Under the pieces are notes generated by a model. That model was not told the DNA's origin. It saw only the letters and a program-made list of their open reading frames with translations, and did no database searches. DNA of 64,000 nucleotides from Epilithonimonas caeni DSM 17710 (GTDB lineage: Bacteria > Bacteroidota > Bacteroidia > Flavobacteriales > Weeksellaceae): the NCBI RefSeq assembly GCF_000426465.1, contig NZ_AUFK01000013.1, positions 124,001 through 188,000 on the forward strand, in the 5' to 3' direction. Each line of letters begins with the position of its first letter. The first letter of the stretch is position 1. Below, piece by piece: positions 28,101-35,811 of the stretch. The position numbers were made by a program, and so were the translations under genes.

Positions 28101-28638
28101 CACTCTCGCCATCTTGAGGAAGTTGAAAGGATGGACCATCATTCATGCAGACCACATATTGACCATTTCCAATACTGCAATTTGTTTGTACAGTCTTTAA
28201 CCCTATTTGGTTATCTGTTTTTTGTATTCCTAAAGGGGCAATTACTTTCAATCTATCATAAAGTGTTTGATATTCTGGAACAGATGAATTATTAAGCATT
28301 CCAAATTCATCATTTCTTCCACGCACTTCTTGTGTAATGATGCCTTCTGGTCTTAACTCCCATCCTAGTCCTACCCAAGTTGCTTGATCACTAACTCTTA
28401 TCCCTGAACTTGTATAGGCGAGATTTATTGGTATTTCTATTCCCCCCTCTTTGATAGTATAGATTGGTATTGAGGGAGATGCATTGCCACTGAAATTGTT
28501 GACAGGAACATTTCCATATTGTACAAACTTTGCAACTTCTGGAGAAGTTGGCATATTGGGCGTCTGGTATTGTGGAGCATTTTGACATAACAATATTTGA
28601 AAACCAAATATTAGTAAAAATAAAAATTCTCTTTTCAT
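25156..28638 (-). CDS. Large secreted YD/RHS-type shell protein
   Basis: 1160 residues with signal peptide MKREFLFLLIFGFQILLCQ. The start of the mature part (NVPVNNFSGNASPSIPIYTI, LAYTSSGIRVSDQATWVGLG) is the usual opening of Bacteroidota RHS/SpvB-like proteins. The body has few regular YD repeats; the end returns to them (IWGYNKNQPIAKVEGA, YTYDPLIGVRSITPPSGV, NGHILKEYKYNYKQ) but there is no DPFGL core motif and no toxin tip. It reads as a companion shell to the tipped RHS protein, akin to the split B/C arrangement of Tc-type toxin complexes. The middle (about 25.9-28.4 kb) is markedly more AT-rich than the RHS core next to it. 2 bases separate it from the T9SS-sorted gene. Confidence 0.8.
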   Translation of the reverse strand: MKREFLFLLIFGFQILLCQNAPQYQTPNMPTSPEVAKFVQYGNVPVNNFSGNASPSIPIYTIKEGGIEIPINLAYTSSGIRVSDQATWVGLGWELRPEGIITQEVRGRNDEFGMLNNSSVPEYQTLYDRLKVIAPLGIQKTDNQIGLKTVQTNCSIGNGQYVVCMNDGPSFQLPQDGESALLRLEEGHGQPDIFNFSFLGHEGEFYINPNTKELVQLNKKEEIGWQQIIGPYRYLATTNDGTKYYFDDKEVIHYNGNQAQPQFDNYTYKLSKIRLINGKEIFFDYIDGEYYNIYYTQDNNYESNLGGYDALQLISYIYHPPISHNYSSDTKILKRIRTDNVIVEFNLENREDTYPTNKPLKRIGSIDIISTSSGKKIKSHVFNYDYFPYSEDGFPNVNLPTNVLPNKDVFGKRLKLNNVSEIFYRGDGTIDSDKTQVHSFDYNTTYKLPAKLSFSKDFWGFYNGSSGRSLTPVMDYFINLGYTGGKPLKSTYNESANNKFANNLYKDTYMLNKITYPTKGYTAFEYESNTFKYPYVPTMQEEGSLSKIIFLNHNGTGGTQNPNPVHNFNLTQGLKVKFSNEIFRGIPNAPMQTQAYTYNQMVNAGASIKLYTVTNNQSGNEVLSIMRNWDLTSVLGTTFETTNYARWEEEIFLSPGNYRIVLYINNNLYSSTDLYHLAGVKSTLRYYAQPTQTISTQLGVRIANVKNYDSDNKLLQHKNYSYSDGIINNKFEFITPHYVYEFAPTQPLPIDITYYTIGGSDINSYVTYSGVEIKDVDTDSGAVKGSVNYNYWNVGNNTNILFPVRKNALNGLLLNEIVKDDNKNIIEKKYVYKNILNTEDFISIQSYKNYLNETPFCISKNNGKCYPKFTYYMTPLQHTSYKIDSLITKENLDGKILKTRQHFEYNNLGLVKRKEEIFDNSIISTEYKYTGEVGNYYLNQKDITGIPLVVETKKTVNGVTKPLSRVENYYPESAYDAQNMTSGLPLPYMTGSYGPGSQSEKIDIYYNRYDSKGNLLQYKTSSDHNGERGTPIAIIWGYNKNQPIAKVEGATYPKPGDPKSTDIPQTLIDLIVAASDTDASQGSGNDESALLIALDNFRKDPAMTKYQITTYTYDPLIGVRSITPPSGVRENYIYDTANKLEKVVDINGHILKEYKYNYKQ

Positions 28639-28640
28639 TA

Positions 28641-30293
28641 CTATTCTTTCACAATTTTAGTAGTTAATTTTTTGTTTTTCTGGTTCGGGATACTCGCTTT
28701 GATGATGTAAACTCCCTGTGGCAGCCCTGAGGTATCGACCTTTGTTATCTTATTTTTTGTTTGCAGTTGCTGGATGACCTTTCCCGTCATATCATAAACA
28801 TAGATATCTGCTTGGTCGAAGTCCAGCCCTATCTCTACATAAGCATAATCCTTAACAGGATTTGGGTAGATGCGGATGTCTTTATTCTCCACCAGATCTT
28901 CCACATCACCGTCCAACAGCTTCACCACCTTCCAGTTCTCTTTGCCAAGTTCCTCTGCACTCGTCCCCGCCAAAAGGAAGCTTCCATCACTCTGCAATTT
29001 TGCAGATACAAGCCGTTCCTCATTTTTCTTTTCTTTTCCTTCCACATACTTGCGCCATTCCTCTTTCCCGTTCACATCGATGTAAAGCATCCAGAACTTC
29101 TCATCATCTTTCTTCATCTTTCCTTCTGCCTGGGTATAACCTCCCAACAGAAAACCTCTGTCCTCACTGAAATTGTCCTTATTCGTCCTTTCGATAACAT
29201 CAACGCTCATCGCAACATCCCTATTTCCGAAATTGTAACTTCTTTGCCATACCTCATTACCGGTTTTGTCAAGGTTCAAAACCCAGATATCTGTTCCTTC
29301 CTTGATGTTGTCCTTCTTGTTACCGGATGATTGGCTTACGCTTTCACCTGAAACGATATAGCCGTTATGGGCATTAGCAATTGCTTTTGGACGGTCATCG
29401 CCACTCCCGCCATAGGTCTTCTGCCACTCGACATTGGAGTTCTTGTCCAATTTTATCACCCAATAATCTCCACTTCCATAATTATCTTCAGACTTACCAA
29501 TGAATGTTTTTACCATTGAAGTTAGTTCTAGTTTCGTTGCGTTTTGAGAACTATTACCTTGAGCAGAATTTTGACTTTCAATATTATTCAGATTTTCGGA
29601 TTTGCCGGAAGTTGAATAAACCAGTACAACAGCACCTCCGTCCGGTGTTGGAATCATATCCGTGACTTCATCCAAAGACCGCCCTCCGAGAATAGTGGTT
29701 TTAATTAATTTGCCGTCTTTATCCAATTTTGAGACAAACACATCCTTTGAACCGAACAGTTTCTTGTTATCGAGGATATTACCTGCTACAAAGAATCCCT
29801 GATCTGTTGACTGGACTATTGCCGAGGCCTCATCATTGTTTTTAGTTCCAATGGTCTTCTGCCAAAGTTCTTCGCCTGTTTCGGAAAGACGGACTATCCA
29901 GACATCGCTCCCACCGAGGTTATTCTCTTTTTTATCTCCCGAAATATTGGAAAACGAAGTCCCTACCAAAGCGAATCCACCTTCCTGAGTGGTAATAGAG
30001 TTCATCAGATAATCGTGTTTTGAGCCTCCAGAGTACTTCTCCCAGACCTTCTGGCCCTGCTGGTCAAGCTTCAGGATGTGGTAATCGTAGCCTTGATTGG
30101 TTGATTGTCCTCTGCCTGTTGAGGGATTCTGATTGATGGAGGAGCCTGAGACCAGATATTGGCCATCCATGGTGACCGTTAGCCCCGAAAGGAAATCCTG
30201 GGTCCCGGATTGGATATCCCTTTGCCAGCTCACCTTTTGGGCATGGACATGGCACAGGACAAGAATGCCCATGCTGATGCTGAGTCTTTTCAT
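28641..30293 (-). CDS. T9SS-sorted secreted beta-propeller-like protein
   Basis: 550 residues; signal peptide MKRLSISMGILVLCHVHAQ. The body is built of repeats with the pattern GGSDVWIVRLSETGEELWQKTIGT..., including SGDYWVIKLDKNSNVEWQKTYGG and GTDIWVLNLDKTGNEVWQR, like the delta-60/propeller repeats of secreted flavobacterial proteins. The last ~75 residues are a type A T9SS sorting domain (IRIYPNPVKDYAYVEIGL ... GKVIQQLQ ... GLPQGVYIIKA ... KLTTKIVKE), so it should be exported by the Type IX system and attached to the cell surface. It is first in the RHS operon. Its role there is not known. Confidence 0.87.
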   Translation of the reverse strand: MKRLSISMGILVLCHVHAQKVSWQRDIQSGTQDFLSGLTVTMDGQYLVSGSSINQNPSTGRGQSTNQGYDYHILKLDQQGQKVWEKYSGGSKHDYLMNSITTQEGGFALVGTSFSNISGDKKENNLGGSDVWIVRLSETGEELWQKTIGTKNNDEASAIVQSTDQGFFVAGNILDNKKLFGSKDVFVSKLDKDGKLIKTTILGGRSLDEVTDMIPTPDGGAVVLVYSTSGKSENLNNIESQNSAQGNSSQNATKLELTSMVKTFIGKSEDNYGSGDYWVIKLDKNSNVEWQKTYGGSGDDRPKAIANAHNGYIVSGESVSQSSGNKKDNIKEGTDIWVLNLDKTGNEVWQRSYNFGNRDVAMSVDVIERTNKDNFSEDRGFLLGGYTQAEGKMKKDDEKFWMLYIDVNGKEEWRKYVEGKEKKNEERLVSAKLQSDGSFLLAGTSAEELGKENWKVVKLLDGDVEDLVENKDIRIYPNPVKDYAYVEIGLDFDQADIYVYDMTGKVIQQLQTKNKITKVDTSGLPQGVYIIKASIPNQKNKKLTTKIVKE

Positions 30294-30344
30294 GTTATGA
30301 GTTTTTTAATTGTTATTCTCTCAATGCAATGATAGCAAGGAGAT

Positions 30345-30361
30345 GCGACAAAACTTGTCGC
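30345..30361 (+). terminator. Hairpin with U-tract, antisense to the RHS operon leader
   Basis: GCGACAA / TTGTCGC stem with a three-base loop followed by TTTTTATTTTTT on the plus strand. It lies about 50 bases upstream of the RHS operon's first ATG. No plus-strand gene ends here, so it may block antisense transcription or act as a leader hairpin. Confidence 0.5.
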
Positions 30362-30485
30362 TTTTTATTTTTTCCTAAAATTAATTGTTTTTTTACTGCA
30401 TTCAAAATATTTTTTATTATTTTTTATTATGTTAAATAGTTCCAATGGGCTTTTTTAATGAAATGGCAAGCCTAAATCACATGAC

Positions 30486-30573
30486 CATCGAACGAACATC
30501 GAACAAGGGATATACATCGGATATAGAATGGATATAGAAAAGATATGGAACAGATATACAGGGGATATACAAA
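30486..30573. repeat. Eight tandem 11-bp units (phased GATAT array)
   Basis: Units begin at 30486, 30497, 30508, 30519, 30530, 30541, 30552 and 30563, each exactly 11 bases long. The first two are CATCGAAC-type and the next six share (G/A)GATAT(A/G). The pentamer GATAT recurs at 30509, 30520, 30531, 30542, 30553 and 30564. The array is in the divergent gap between the RHS operon and cydA. The rest of the 594-base gap (30294-30887) is AT-rich with no gene. Confidence 0.85.
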
Positions 30574-30887
30574 CCCCATATTATGTTAACAGAAAATCAT
30601 AGAAACAAATAAATCTGCCCAGATCATGGAGATCTGCGAGAAAACAAAACCTGTGACCTGTTAAAACTTCATGTGCCATTCATAAAAAAATCCAAAATAA
30701 AAAATAACACGTCAACTTCTGTCGTATCACCATAATACATTTACCGCATCAGCTGATAAAAAACAATATTTATAAATTGGATTTCTATTTTCCATTATTT
30801 TTTAGTTTAGAAATATGATTTTTCTCTTCACTTTTTAGAAGAGAATCTAAACATAAAAAACTTAACTTTACGATCAAAATAGGGATT

Positions 30888-32231
30888 ATGGATGATTTTC
30901 TAGCTGCCAGGTCTCAAATGGCTGTGTCTCTCGGGTTTCACATTATATTTTCCTGTGTCGGGATGGTGATGCCTTTTCTAATGGCTTTTTCACATTACAA
31001 ATATCTTACGACCAAAGACGAAGTTTATAAAGGGCTTACAAAAGCATGGAGCAAAGGGGTGGCAATCCTTTTTGCAACAGGTGCCGTTTCTGGTACGATG
31101 CTGTCTTTTGAACTCGGTCTGCTTTGGCCAAAGTTCATGGAACATGCAGGCCCGATCTTTGGGATGCCTTTTTCGCTGGAAGGAACCGCCTTTTTCATCG
31201 AGGCCATTGCCATTGGTTTTTTTCTTTATGGTTGGGAAAAATTCAATAAATGGTTTCATTGGTTCTGCGGTGTTGTTGTCGGAGTGAGTGGATTGGCTTC
31301 GGGGATTCTGGTTGTTGCCGCCAATGCCTGGATGAACAGTCCGACTGGTTTCGATCACATCAATGGAAAATATCTGAACATCGACCCGATAAAGGCAATG
31401 TTCAATGAAGCCTGGTTTCCGCAGGCATTTCATATGACCGTTGCAGCTTTTGCAGCCACTGGATTTGCCGTTGCTGGGATCCACGCTCTAATGGTTTTGA
31501 AAAAACGAAATGTCAATTTCCATACAAAAGCCTTTCGAATCTCTGCCGGGTTTGCAATTATCGGAGCTTTGCTGGCTCCCATAAGTGGTGATATCGCTGC
31601 AAAATCTGTTGCCGTAAGACAACCTGTAAAATTAGCTGCAATGGAAGCCCATTTCGAGACCGAAAAAGGAGCAAGTTTTGTGATCGGTGGGATTCCTGAT
31701 GAAGAAAATGAACAAATAAAATACGCAATCAAAGTTCCAAAGGTTTTGAGTTTTCTCGCATGGGGCGATTTTGATGCGGAAGTAAAAGGCCTGAAAGATT
31801 TCCCGAAAGATCATTGGCCTCCGGTTGCGGTGGTTCATTATGCCTTTCAGATCATGATATTTTTCGGAAGTATAATGATGGTGATCGGAATGATCTACCT
31901 CATCGCCACATTCTGGAAAAAAGAATGGCTTACGAAAACCTGGTATCTGAAAACCTTCGTTGCAGCCATTCCTTTTGGCTATATAGCACTGGAAGCAGGT
32001 TGGACAGTGACAGAAGTAGGGAGACAACCCTGGATCATCTACGGAATCATGAAAACCATAGATGCTGTAACACCAATGCCGGGAATACAGTACTCATTCT
32101 ACTTTTTTACATTGATTTTCATATCTTTATCTTTGATCATCATTTTTTTATTGCTTCGCCAGATCAAAATGGTCCCGAAGTTATACGATCCGACCGACCC
32201 TAGTTATAATCCTAAAAACAAGAAATCATGA
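30888..32231 (+). CDS. cydA: Cytochrome bd quinol oxidase subunit I
   Basis: 447 residues, polytopic. An axial heme His lies in SLGFHIIFSCVGMVMPF near residue 18 and another in AFHMTVAAFAATGFAVAG near 182; the quinol side loop contains a short Q-loop (about 245-300), shorter than in E. coli. The conserved GWTVTEVGRQPWIIYG lies near 370. With CydB it forms a high-affinity oxidase that reduces oxygen to water using menaquinol. The gene overlaps cydB by four bases (ATGA), so translation is coupled. Confidence 0.97.
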   Translation: MDDFLAARSQMAVSLGFHIIFSCVGMVMPFLMAFSHYKYLTTKDEVYKGLTKAWSKGVAILFATGAVSGTMLSFELGLLWPKFMEHAGPIFGMPFSLEGTAFFIEAIAIGFFLYGWEKFNKWFHWFCGVVVGVSGLASGILVVAANAWMNSPTGFDHINGKYLNIDPIKAMFNEAWFPQAFHMTVAAFAATGFAVAGIHALMVLKKRNVNFHTKAFRISAGFAIIGALLAPISGDIAAKSVAVRQPVKLAAMEAHFETEKGASFVIGGIPDEENEQIKYAIKVPKVLSFLAWGDFDAEVKGLKDFPKDHWPPVAVVHYAFQIMIFFGSIMMVIGMIYLIATFWKKEWLTKTWYLKTFVAAIPFGYIALEAGWTVTEVGRQPWIIYGIMKTIDAVTPMPGIQYSFYFFTLIFISLSLIIIFLLLRQIKMVPKLYDPTDPSYNPKNKKS

Positions 32232-33250
32232 TCTACGTAGTTATAGCTTTTCTTTGGATTTCAATCTGTCTATATATCATTACGGGCGGTGCAGATTTCG
32301 GAGCAGGGATCATCGAGTTGTTTTCCAGAAAATCTTACCGTGACAAAACGAAAAAGATCATGTCCAAATCCATCGCACCAATCTGGGAAGCCAATCATAT
32401 GTGGCTGATCATTGCCGTTGTGGTTTTGTTCGTTGGGTTTCCCACGATTTATACGACTGTTTCTACTTACCTTCATATTCCTTTGGTTTTGATGTTGATA
32501 GGAATCATTGCAAGGGGAACGGCCTTTACTTTTCGGAATTATGATGCAGTAGACGATAGCTGGCAAAAAATTTATACACAGATCTTCTATTATTCCAGTC
32601 TGCTGACACCGTTTTTCTTAGGAATAATTGCTGCAGCAACCATTTCAAGGAGCATCGATACCGAGGCGGAAGATTTTTTAAGTCTTTATATTTTTAGCTG
32701 GCTAAATCTTTTTGGCGTTTGCGTAGGCTTTTTCACAGTAGCTCTTTGCGCTTACCTGGCATCATTATTTTCCCTTCACGAAGCGAGATTCAGTGATGCT
32801 TTGTCAATTATGATAAAAAAATCGAGAGAAACCGCTGTTTATGTTGTGGTTACCGGGCTTTTGGTTTTTGTAAGCGCTTATTATTCTGATATCCCTTTAC
32901 TGAAATGGATATTTTCCAAAGCTTTAGGAATCATCGTAATTACTGCCGCGACGATCAGTCTTCTTTTTACGAATGAGGCCATCAAAAGAAGTAACTTTCT
33001 CCTTGTGAGGTTTCTTGGAGGCTTTCAGATCGTAATGATCTTGGTGGCGGCCACATACCAGCACAACCCGAATATCATTCTTTTTGCAAACGGAACTCAT
33101 CTTTCTTTGTTTGACGCCAGCGCAGCTCCTAAGACCATCGAGGCCCTGGGCTGGGCTCTTCTCCTGGGAAGTATTTTTATTTTGCCGTTTCTTTTTTACT
33201 TGTTACTTTCATTTGGGAATCAGAGCAAAGCGAATCATTACAAACAATAA
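32228..33250 (+). CDS. cydB: Cytochrome bd quinol oxidase subunit II
   Basis: 340 residues with eight or nine transmembrane segments. The opening YVVIAFLWISICLYIITGGADFGAGI and the SIAPIWEANHMWLIIAVVVLF segment are CydB signatures. It pairs with CydA to make the bd oxidase core. It starts inside the last codons of cydA. No obvious cydC/cydD assembly genes are in the window; a small single-helix frame just after the stop is discussed in findings. Confidence 0.96.
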   Translation: MIYVVIAFLWISICLYIITGGADFGAGIIELFSRKSYRDKTKKIMSKSIAPIWEANHMWLIIAVVVLFVGFPTIYTTVSTYLHIPLVLMLIGIIARGTAFTFRNYDAVDDSWQKIYTQIFYYSSLLTPFFLGIIAAATISRSIDTEAEDFLSLYIFSWLNLFGVCVGFFTVALCAYLASLFSLHEARFSDALSIMIKKSRETAVYVVVTGLLVFVSAYYSDIPLLKWIFSKALGIIVITAATISLLFTNEAIKRSNFLLVRFLGGFQIVMILVAATYQHNPNIILFANGTHLSLFDASAAPKTIEALGWALLLGSIFILPFLFYLLLSFGNQSKANHYKQ

Positions 33251-33329
33251 TCATATCCTGAAAACCGTTATTTTCTGCGTGATGGTTTTATTTTTGATAT
33301 GGAAACCAATTTAAATTCAATAAATAAAT

Positions 33330-33752
33330 ATGAAAAAGTTGCTATTGACAATTGGTCTGTTTGCCGGAGTTCTGTCCTATTCACAGGCCTGGAGCGGAGC
33401 AGGTGACCAGAAGGTGCAGGGAGGTTTTAACATTTGGGGATTCGGGACAGGAGTTGCCGGTAGTTATGATTACGGGATCAATAGTCTGATCTCTCTTGGT
33501 GGGGGTGCCAATGTTTATTTCAACGAGGATGAAGACAATCCTTTTGTTTTCGGGCGTATCGGCTTTCATTTGCAGGAAACTCTGGCCCTGCCTTCGGAAT
33601 TGGACATCTATCCGGGCGTGAATATGGGAGTTGCGGGCAGAAACTTTGGTTTGGGCATTTATATCGGCGCAAGATATTTTTTTACAGAAAATTGGGGCGC
33701 TTTTGTAGAAGCAGGAAACAATGGAAGTCTCGGGGTTTCTTATTCTTTTTAA
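33330..33752 (+). CDS. Small outer-membrane barrel-like protein (DUF6646-like)
   Basis: 140 residues with signal peptide MKKLLLTIGLFAGVLSYSQ. The mature part alternates glycine/aromatic strands (GGFNIWGFGTGVAGSYDYG, FGRIGFHLQ, FGLGIYIGARYFF) and ends in GSLGVSYSF with terminal Phe, typical of small outer-membrane barrels. It probably belongs to the DUF6646 family. It follows cydAB by 79 bases and ends at a strong terminator, so it could be co-transcribed with the oxidase, but the functional link is unclear. Confidence 0.75.
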   Translation: MKKLLLTIGLFAGVLSYSQAWSGAGDQKVQGGFNIWGFGTGVAGSYDYGINSLISLGGGANVYFNEDEDNPFVFGRIGFHLQETLALPSELDIYPGVNMGVAGRNFGLGIYIGARYFFTENWGAFVEAGNNGSLGVSYSF

Positions 33753-33766
33753 ACTCAATTACAAAT

Positions 33767-33802
33767 AAAAAAAGCATTCCGGAAATTTGGAATGCTTTTT
33801 TT
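33767..33802 (+). terminator. Intrinsic terminator
   Basis: AAAAAAAGCATTCC / GGAATGCTTTTTTT, 14-bp perfect stem with an 8-base loop and a T run, 14 bases after the stop of the barrel gene. It can also serve the minus-strand pseudogene ending at 33821. Confidence 0.88.
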
Positions 33803-33820
33803 GAAATATTATTTGGGAAA

Positions 33821-34579
33821 TTAATTTCCCAATTCTTTCTCAATTTTTTCTATCATTTTTTCTGCGTTTCCATTGGTTCCGCCAAGACTGATTGCTTTTT
33901 TATAACTATCCAATGCCAGATCGTATTGCTTATTGGTATAATAGCCCTCTCCTAAGCTATCGAAAAGGTTGGCATCTTTAGGAAACTCATTGGTAGCCAA
34001 TTTAAATATTGTTATGGATTCATTGATTTTTCCGAGCTTTAATAGTTCATAGCCTAATTTATTAAGTTCGCCCGGGTTATCAAAGCTATATTCATTTTTA
34101 GAATTTTTTTTGAGTAAATAACCTGAATTCGGGATAAGGAAATTATTAAATTATTGATTTTACAATGCTCAATTGTTTTTATCGCAAAGAAAAACAAAGG
34201 AATATACTCTCTAAAATGATTTTAAGTTAAACAATGCCACTTCGTTTATCAAAGTAAAACAAAATTTTTGTCTCACTTTGATAAGTTTTACGCCCTTGTC
34301 TTTCTAAATTATTGAAAATCAAATAATCAATTTTTTGTTTGGCTTTGCGATTTATAAATCCTTAACCCGAACTCACGTTAAATAGTAAGTCTCTATAGCT
34401 TTATTTACATCATTGACGGTTTCTTTTCTTATCGCTTGATAAACAGATTTTTTAGGAATTTCATAATCTTTTCCTAACATTAAATTATGAATAATATGCC
34501 CTAAATCCCAAACCCTATTCAGATTATTGGACACTAGAATTATTGTGATATTATTTTTAAAATCGTTTAAAAAGATGGA
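33821..34579 (-). pseudogene. Serine-hydrolase C-terminal relic with TPR tail, split by a MITE
   Basis: Two in-frame pieces of one gene. The upstream piece (34579-34379) reads ...DFKNNITIILVSNNLNRVWD, then GHIIHNLMLGKDYEIPKKS and ...NDVNKAIETYY, the end of a beta-lactamase/serine-hydrolase domain. The downstream piece (34120-33821) reads KKNSKNEYSFDNPGELNKLG, LLKLGKINESITIFKL, EFPKDANLFDSLGEGYYTN and YDLALDSYKKAISLGGTNGN, a TPR tail common in flavobacterial hydrolases. The catalytic N-terminal part is gone; an in-frame stop lies upstream. Removing the element plus one duplication leaves 165 codons that read straight through. Confidence 0.8.
34121..34378. mobile_element. 258-bp MITE inserted in the serine-hydrolase relic
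   Basis: Terminal inverted repeats of 20 bp at 34121-34140 (ACCTGAATTCGGGATAAGGA) and 34359-34378 match at 17 of 20 positions. A 6-bp target duplication TAAATA flanks it exactly at 34115-34120 and 34379-34384. Inside are nested inverted repeats: ATCGCAAAG at 34181 with CTTTGCGAT at 34343, and TTATCAAAGT at 34246 with ACTTTGATAA at 34275, so the whole element could fold back. No gene is inside, so it must be mobilised by a transposase elsewhere. Confidence 0.88.
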
Positions 34580-34604
34580 TTAAAATGATGCAACAAGAAA
34601 AAAG

Positions 34605-34634
34605 AAAAGCACTCCAAAACGTTGGAATGCTTTT
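34605..34634 (-). terminator. Intrinsic terminator of the pirin gene
   Basis: AAAAGCACTCCAA / TTGGAATGCTTTT with one mismatch that becomes G-U on the minus transcript, followed by a T-rich stretch (CTTTTTTC). It lies 6 bases past the pirin stop. Confidence 0.8.
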
Positions 34635-34640
34635 TATAAT

Positions 34641-35543
34641 TTACTCTTTTAATTTAAGATTCTTGTTCTGTGCCGGAAGCGGAACGTAGCCATCGTCATT
34701 GATGACTTTTGGAAACTCGTGATTGGCCCATTTTGTTTTGGCATCTTCTATTATTTCTCGGGAGGTTCCAACGAAATTCCAGTAGATATATCTTGGTTCC
34801 GGAAAAGGTTCGCCTCCGAAAATATAAACTGTCGAATCGGGCTTCAAAATAAAATGACAAAGTTTGGAATCTTTCGCGATCAGAATATGTTTTGGATTGT
34901 AAAGATTGCCTTCGCTTTCAATATTACCTTCCAAAATGTAAAGTGATGATTCTCCAAAAAGGTAATCTCCCAGAATGATTTCCCGGTCTTCCTGAAGCGT
35001 ATTTTTAACTTCCAGGAAATAAAGCGGCGAATAAGTCGGAACAGGAGATTTGCGTCCCAGGATCTCGCCTGCGATGAGTTTATAATCTACGCCATTATCT
35101 TTCCAGCTTGGGATATCTTCTTTGTTGATATGGAAAAACTCAGGTTCCATTGTTTCCAGTTCTTTGGGAAGTGCTACCCAGATCTGCAGTCCATGAAGGT
35201 TTTTATCGGTTGTTCGCAGATATTCCGGTGTTCTTTCGGAATGGGCAACGCCTTTTCCAGCGGTCATCCAATTCACTGCGCCTTCTTTGATCTCAATCTC
35301 TGTCCCAAGTGAATCCCGGTGCATGATACCGCCTTCAAACAAAAAAGTGAGTGTAGAAAGTCCGATATGCGGATGTGGTGGGACATCCAGGTTTTCATAA
35401 TCTTTGAGCGCAGCAGGCCCCATGTGGTCGATAAACACAAATGGTCCAACGCTTCTTTTCTGAGTAAACGGCAACAATCTGCCAACTAAAAAGTTGCCGA
35501 TATCCGCTGCTCTTTCCTCAATTATCATCTCGATATTTGACAT
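34641..35543 (-). CDS. Pirin family protein
   Basis: 300 residues, bicupin. The N-terminal cupin carries the metal-site wording FVFIDHMGP, PHPHIGLSTLTFLFEGGIMHRDSLG and GKGVAHSERTP, where the His residues and a Glu coordinate Fe. The C-terminal cupin ends with GEPFPEPRYIYWNFVGTS. Some pirins are quercetin dioxygenases and others are regulators; the substrate here is unknown. The short gap of the relic and MITE lies just after its terminator. Confidence 0.92.
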   Translation of the reverse strand: MSNIEMIIEERAADIGNFLVGRLLPFTQKRSVGPFVFIDHMGPAALKDYENLDVPPHPHIGLSTLTFLFEGGIMHRDSLGTEIEIKEGAVNWMTAGKGVAHSERTPEYLRTTDKNLHGLQIWVALPKELETMEPEFFHINKEDIPSWKDNGVDYKLIAGEILGRKSPVPTYSPLYFLEVKNTLQEDREIILGDYLFGESSLYILEGNIESEGNLYNPKHILIAKDSKLCHFILKPDSTVYIFGGEPFPEPRYIYWNFVGTSREIIEDAKTKWANHEFPKVINDDGYVPLPAQNKNLKLKE

Positions 35544-35777
35544 AATTTCATTTTTAAATTTGATTTAAAATTAAGGATTTAACTTTTAAGAATGAATTAA
35601 TAATTTTCAAACTTAAGGTATGTAAAGTTTTTTTAGAATCTAATTCCTTGTAGTTCCTAGAAAAGCTCAGGCTAAACTACAAGTAGATTAAGCTGTCCAA
35701 ATGAATTGATTATTCGAAGTCAATAAATGACTTTTTGACAAAGATCTTTCATTGGTACAGTTTATGACTGAAATGAT

Positions 35778-35785
35778 TACCTTTG
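35778..35785 (+). promoter_or_regulatory. Candidate -7 promoter box for rseP
   Basis: TACCTTTG matches the Bacteroidota -7 consensus TAnnTTTG and is 26 bases before the rseP ATG. A TTG at 35752-35754 could be the -33 part, with a rather long 23-base spacer. Confidence 0.5.
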
Positions 35786-35811
35786 CGTACCTATAATTTT
35801 AAAACATATTA

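Noticed and set aside
30486-30573. CRISPR-like reading of the 11-bp array
   Set aside because: Units are contiguous and too short, there are no unique spacers and no cas genes in the window.
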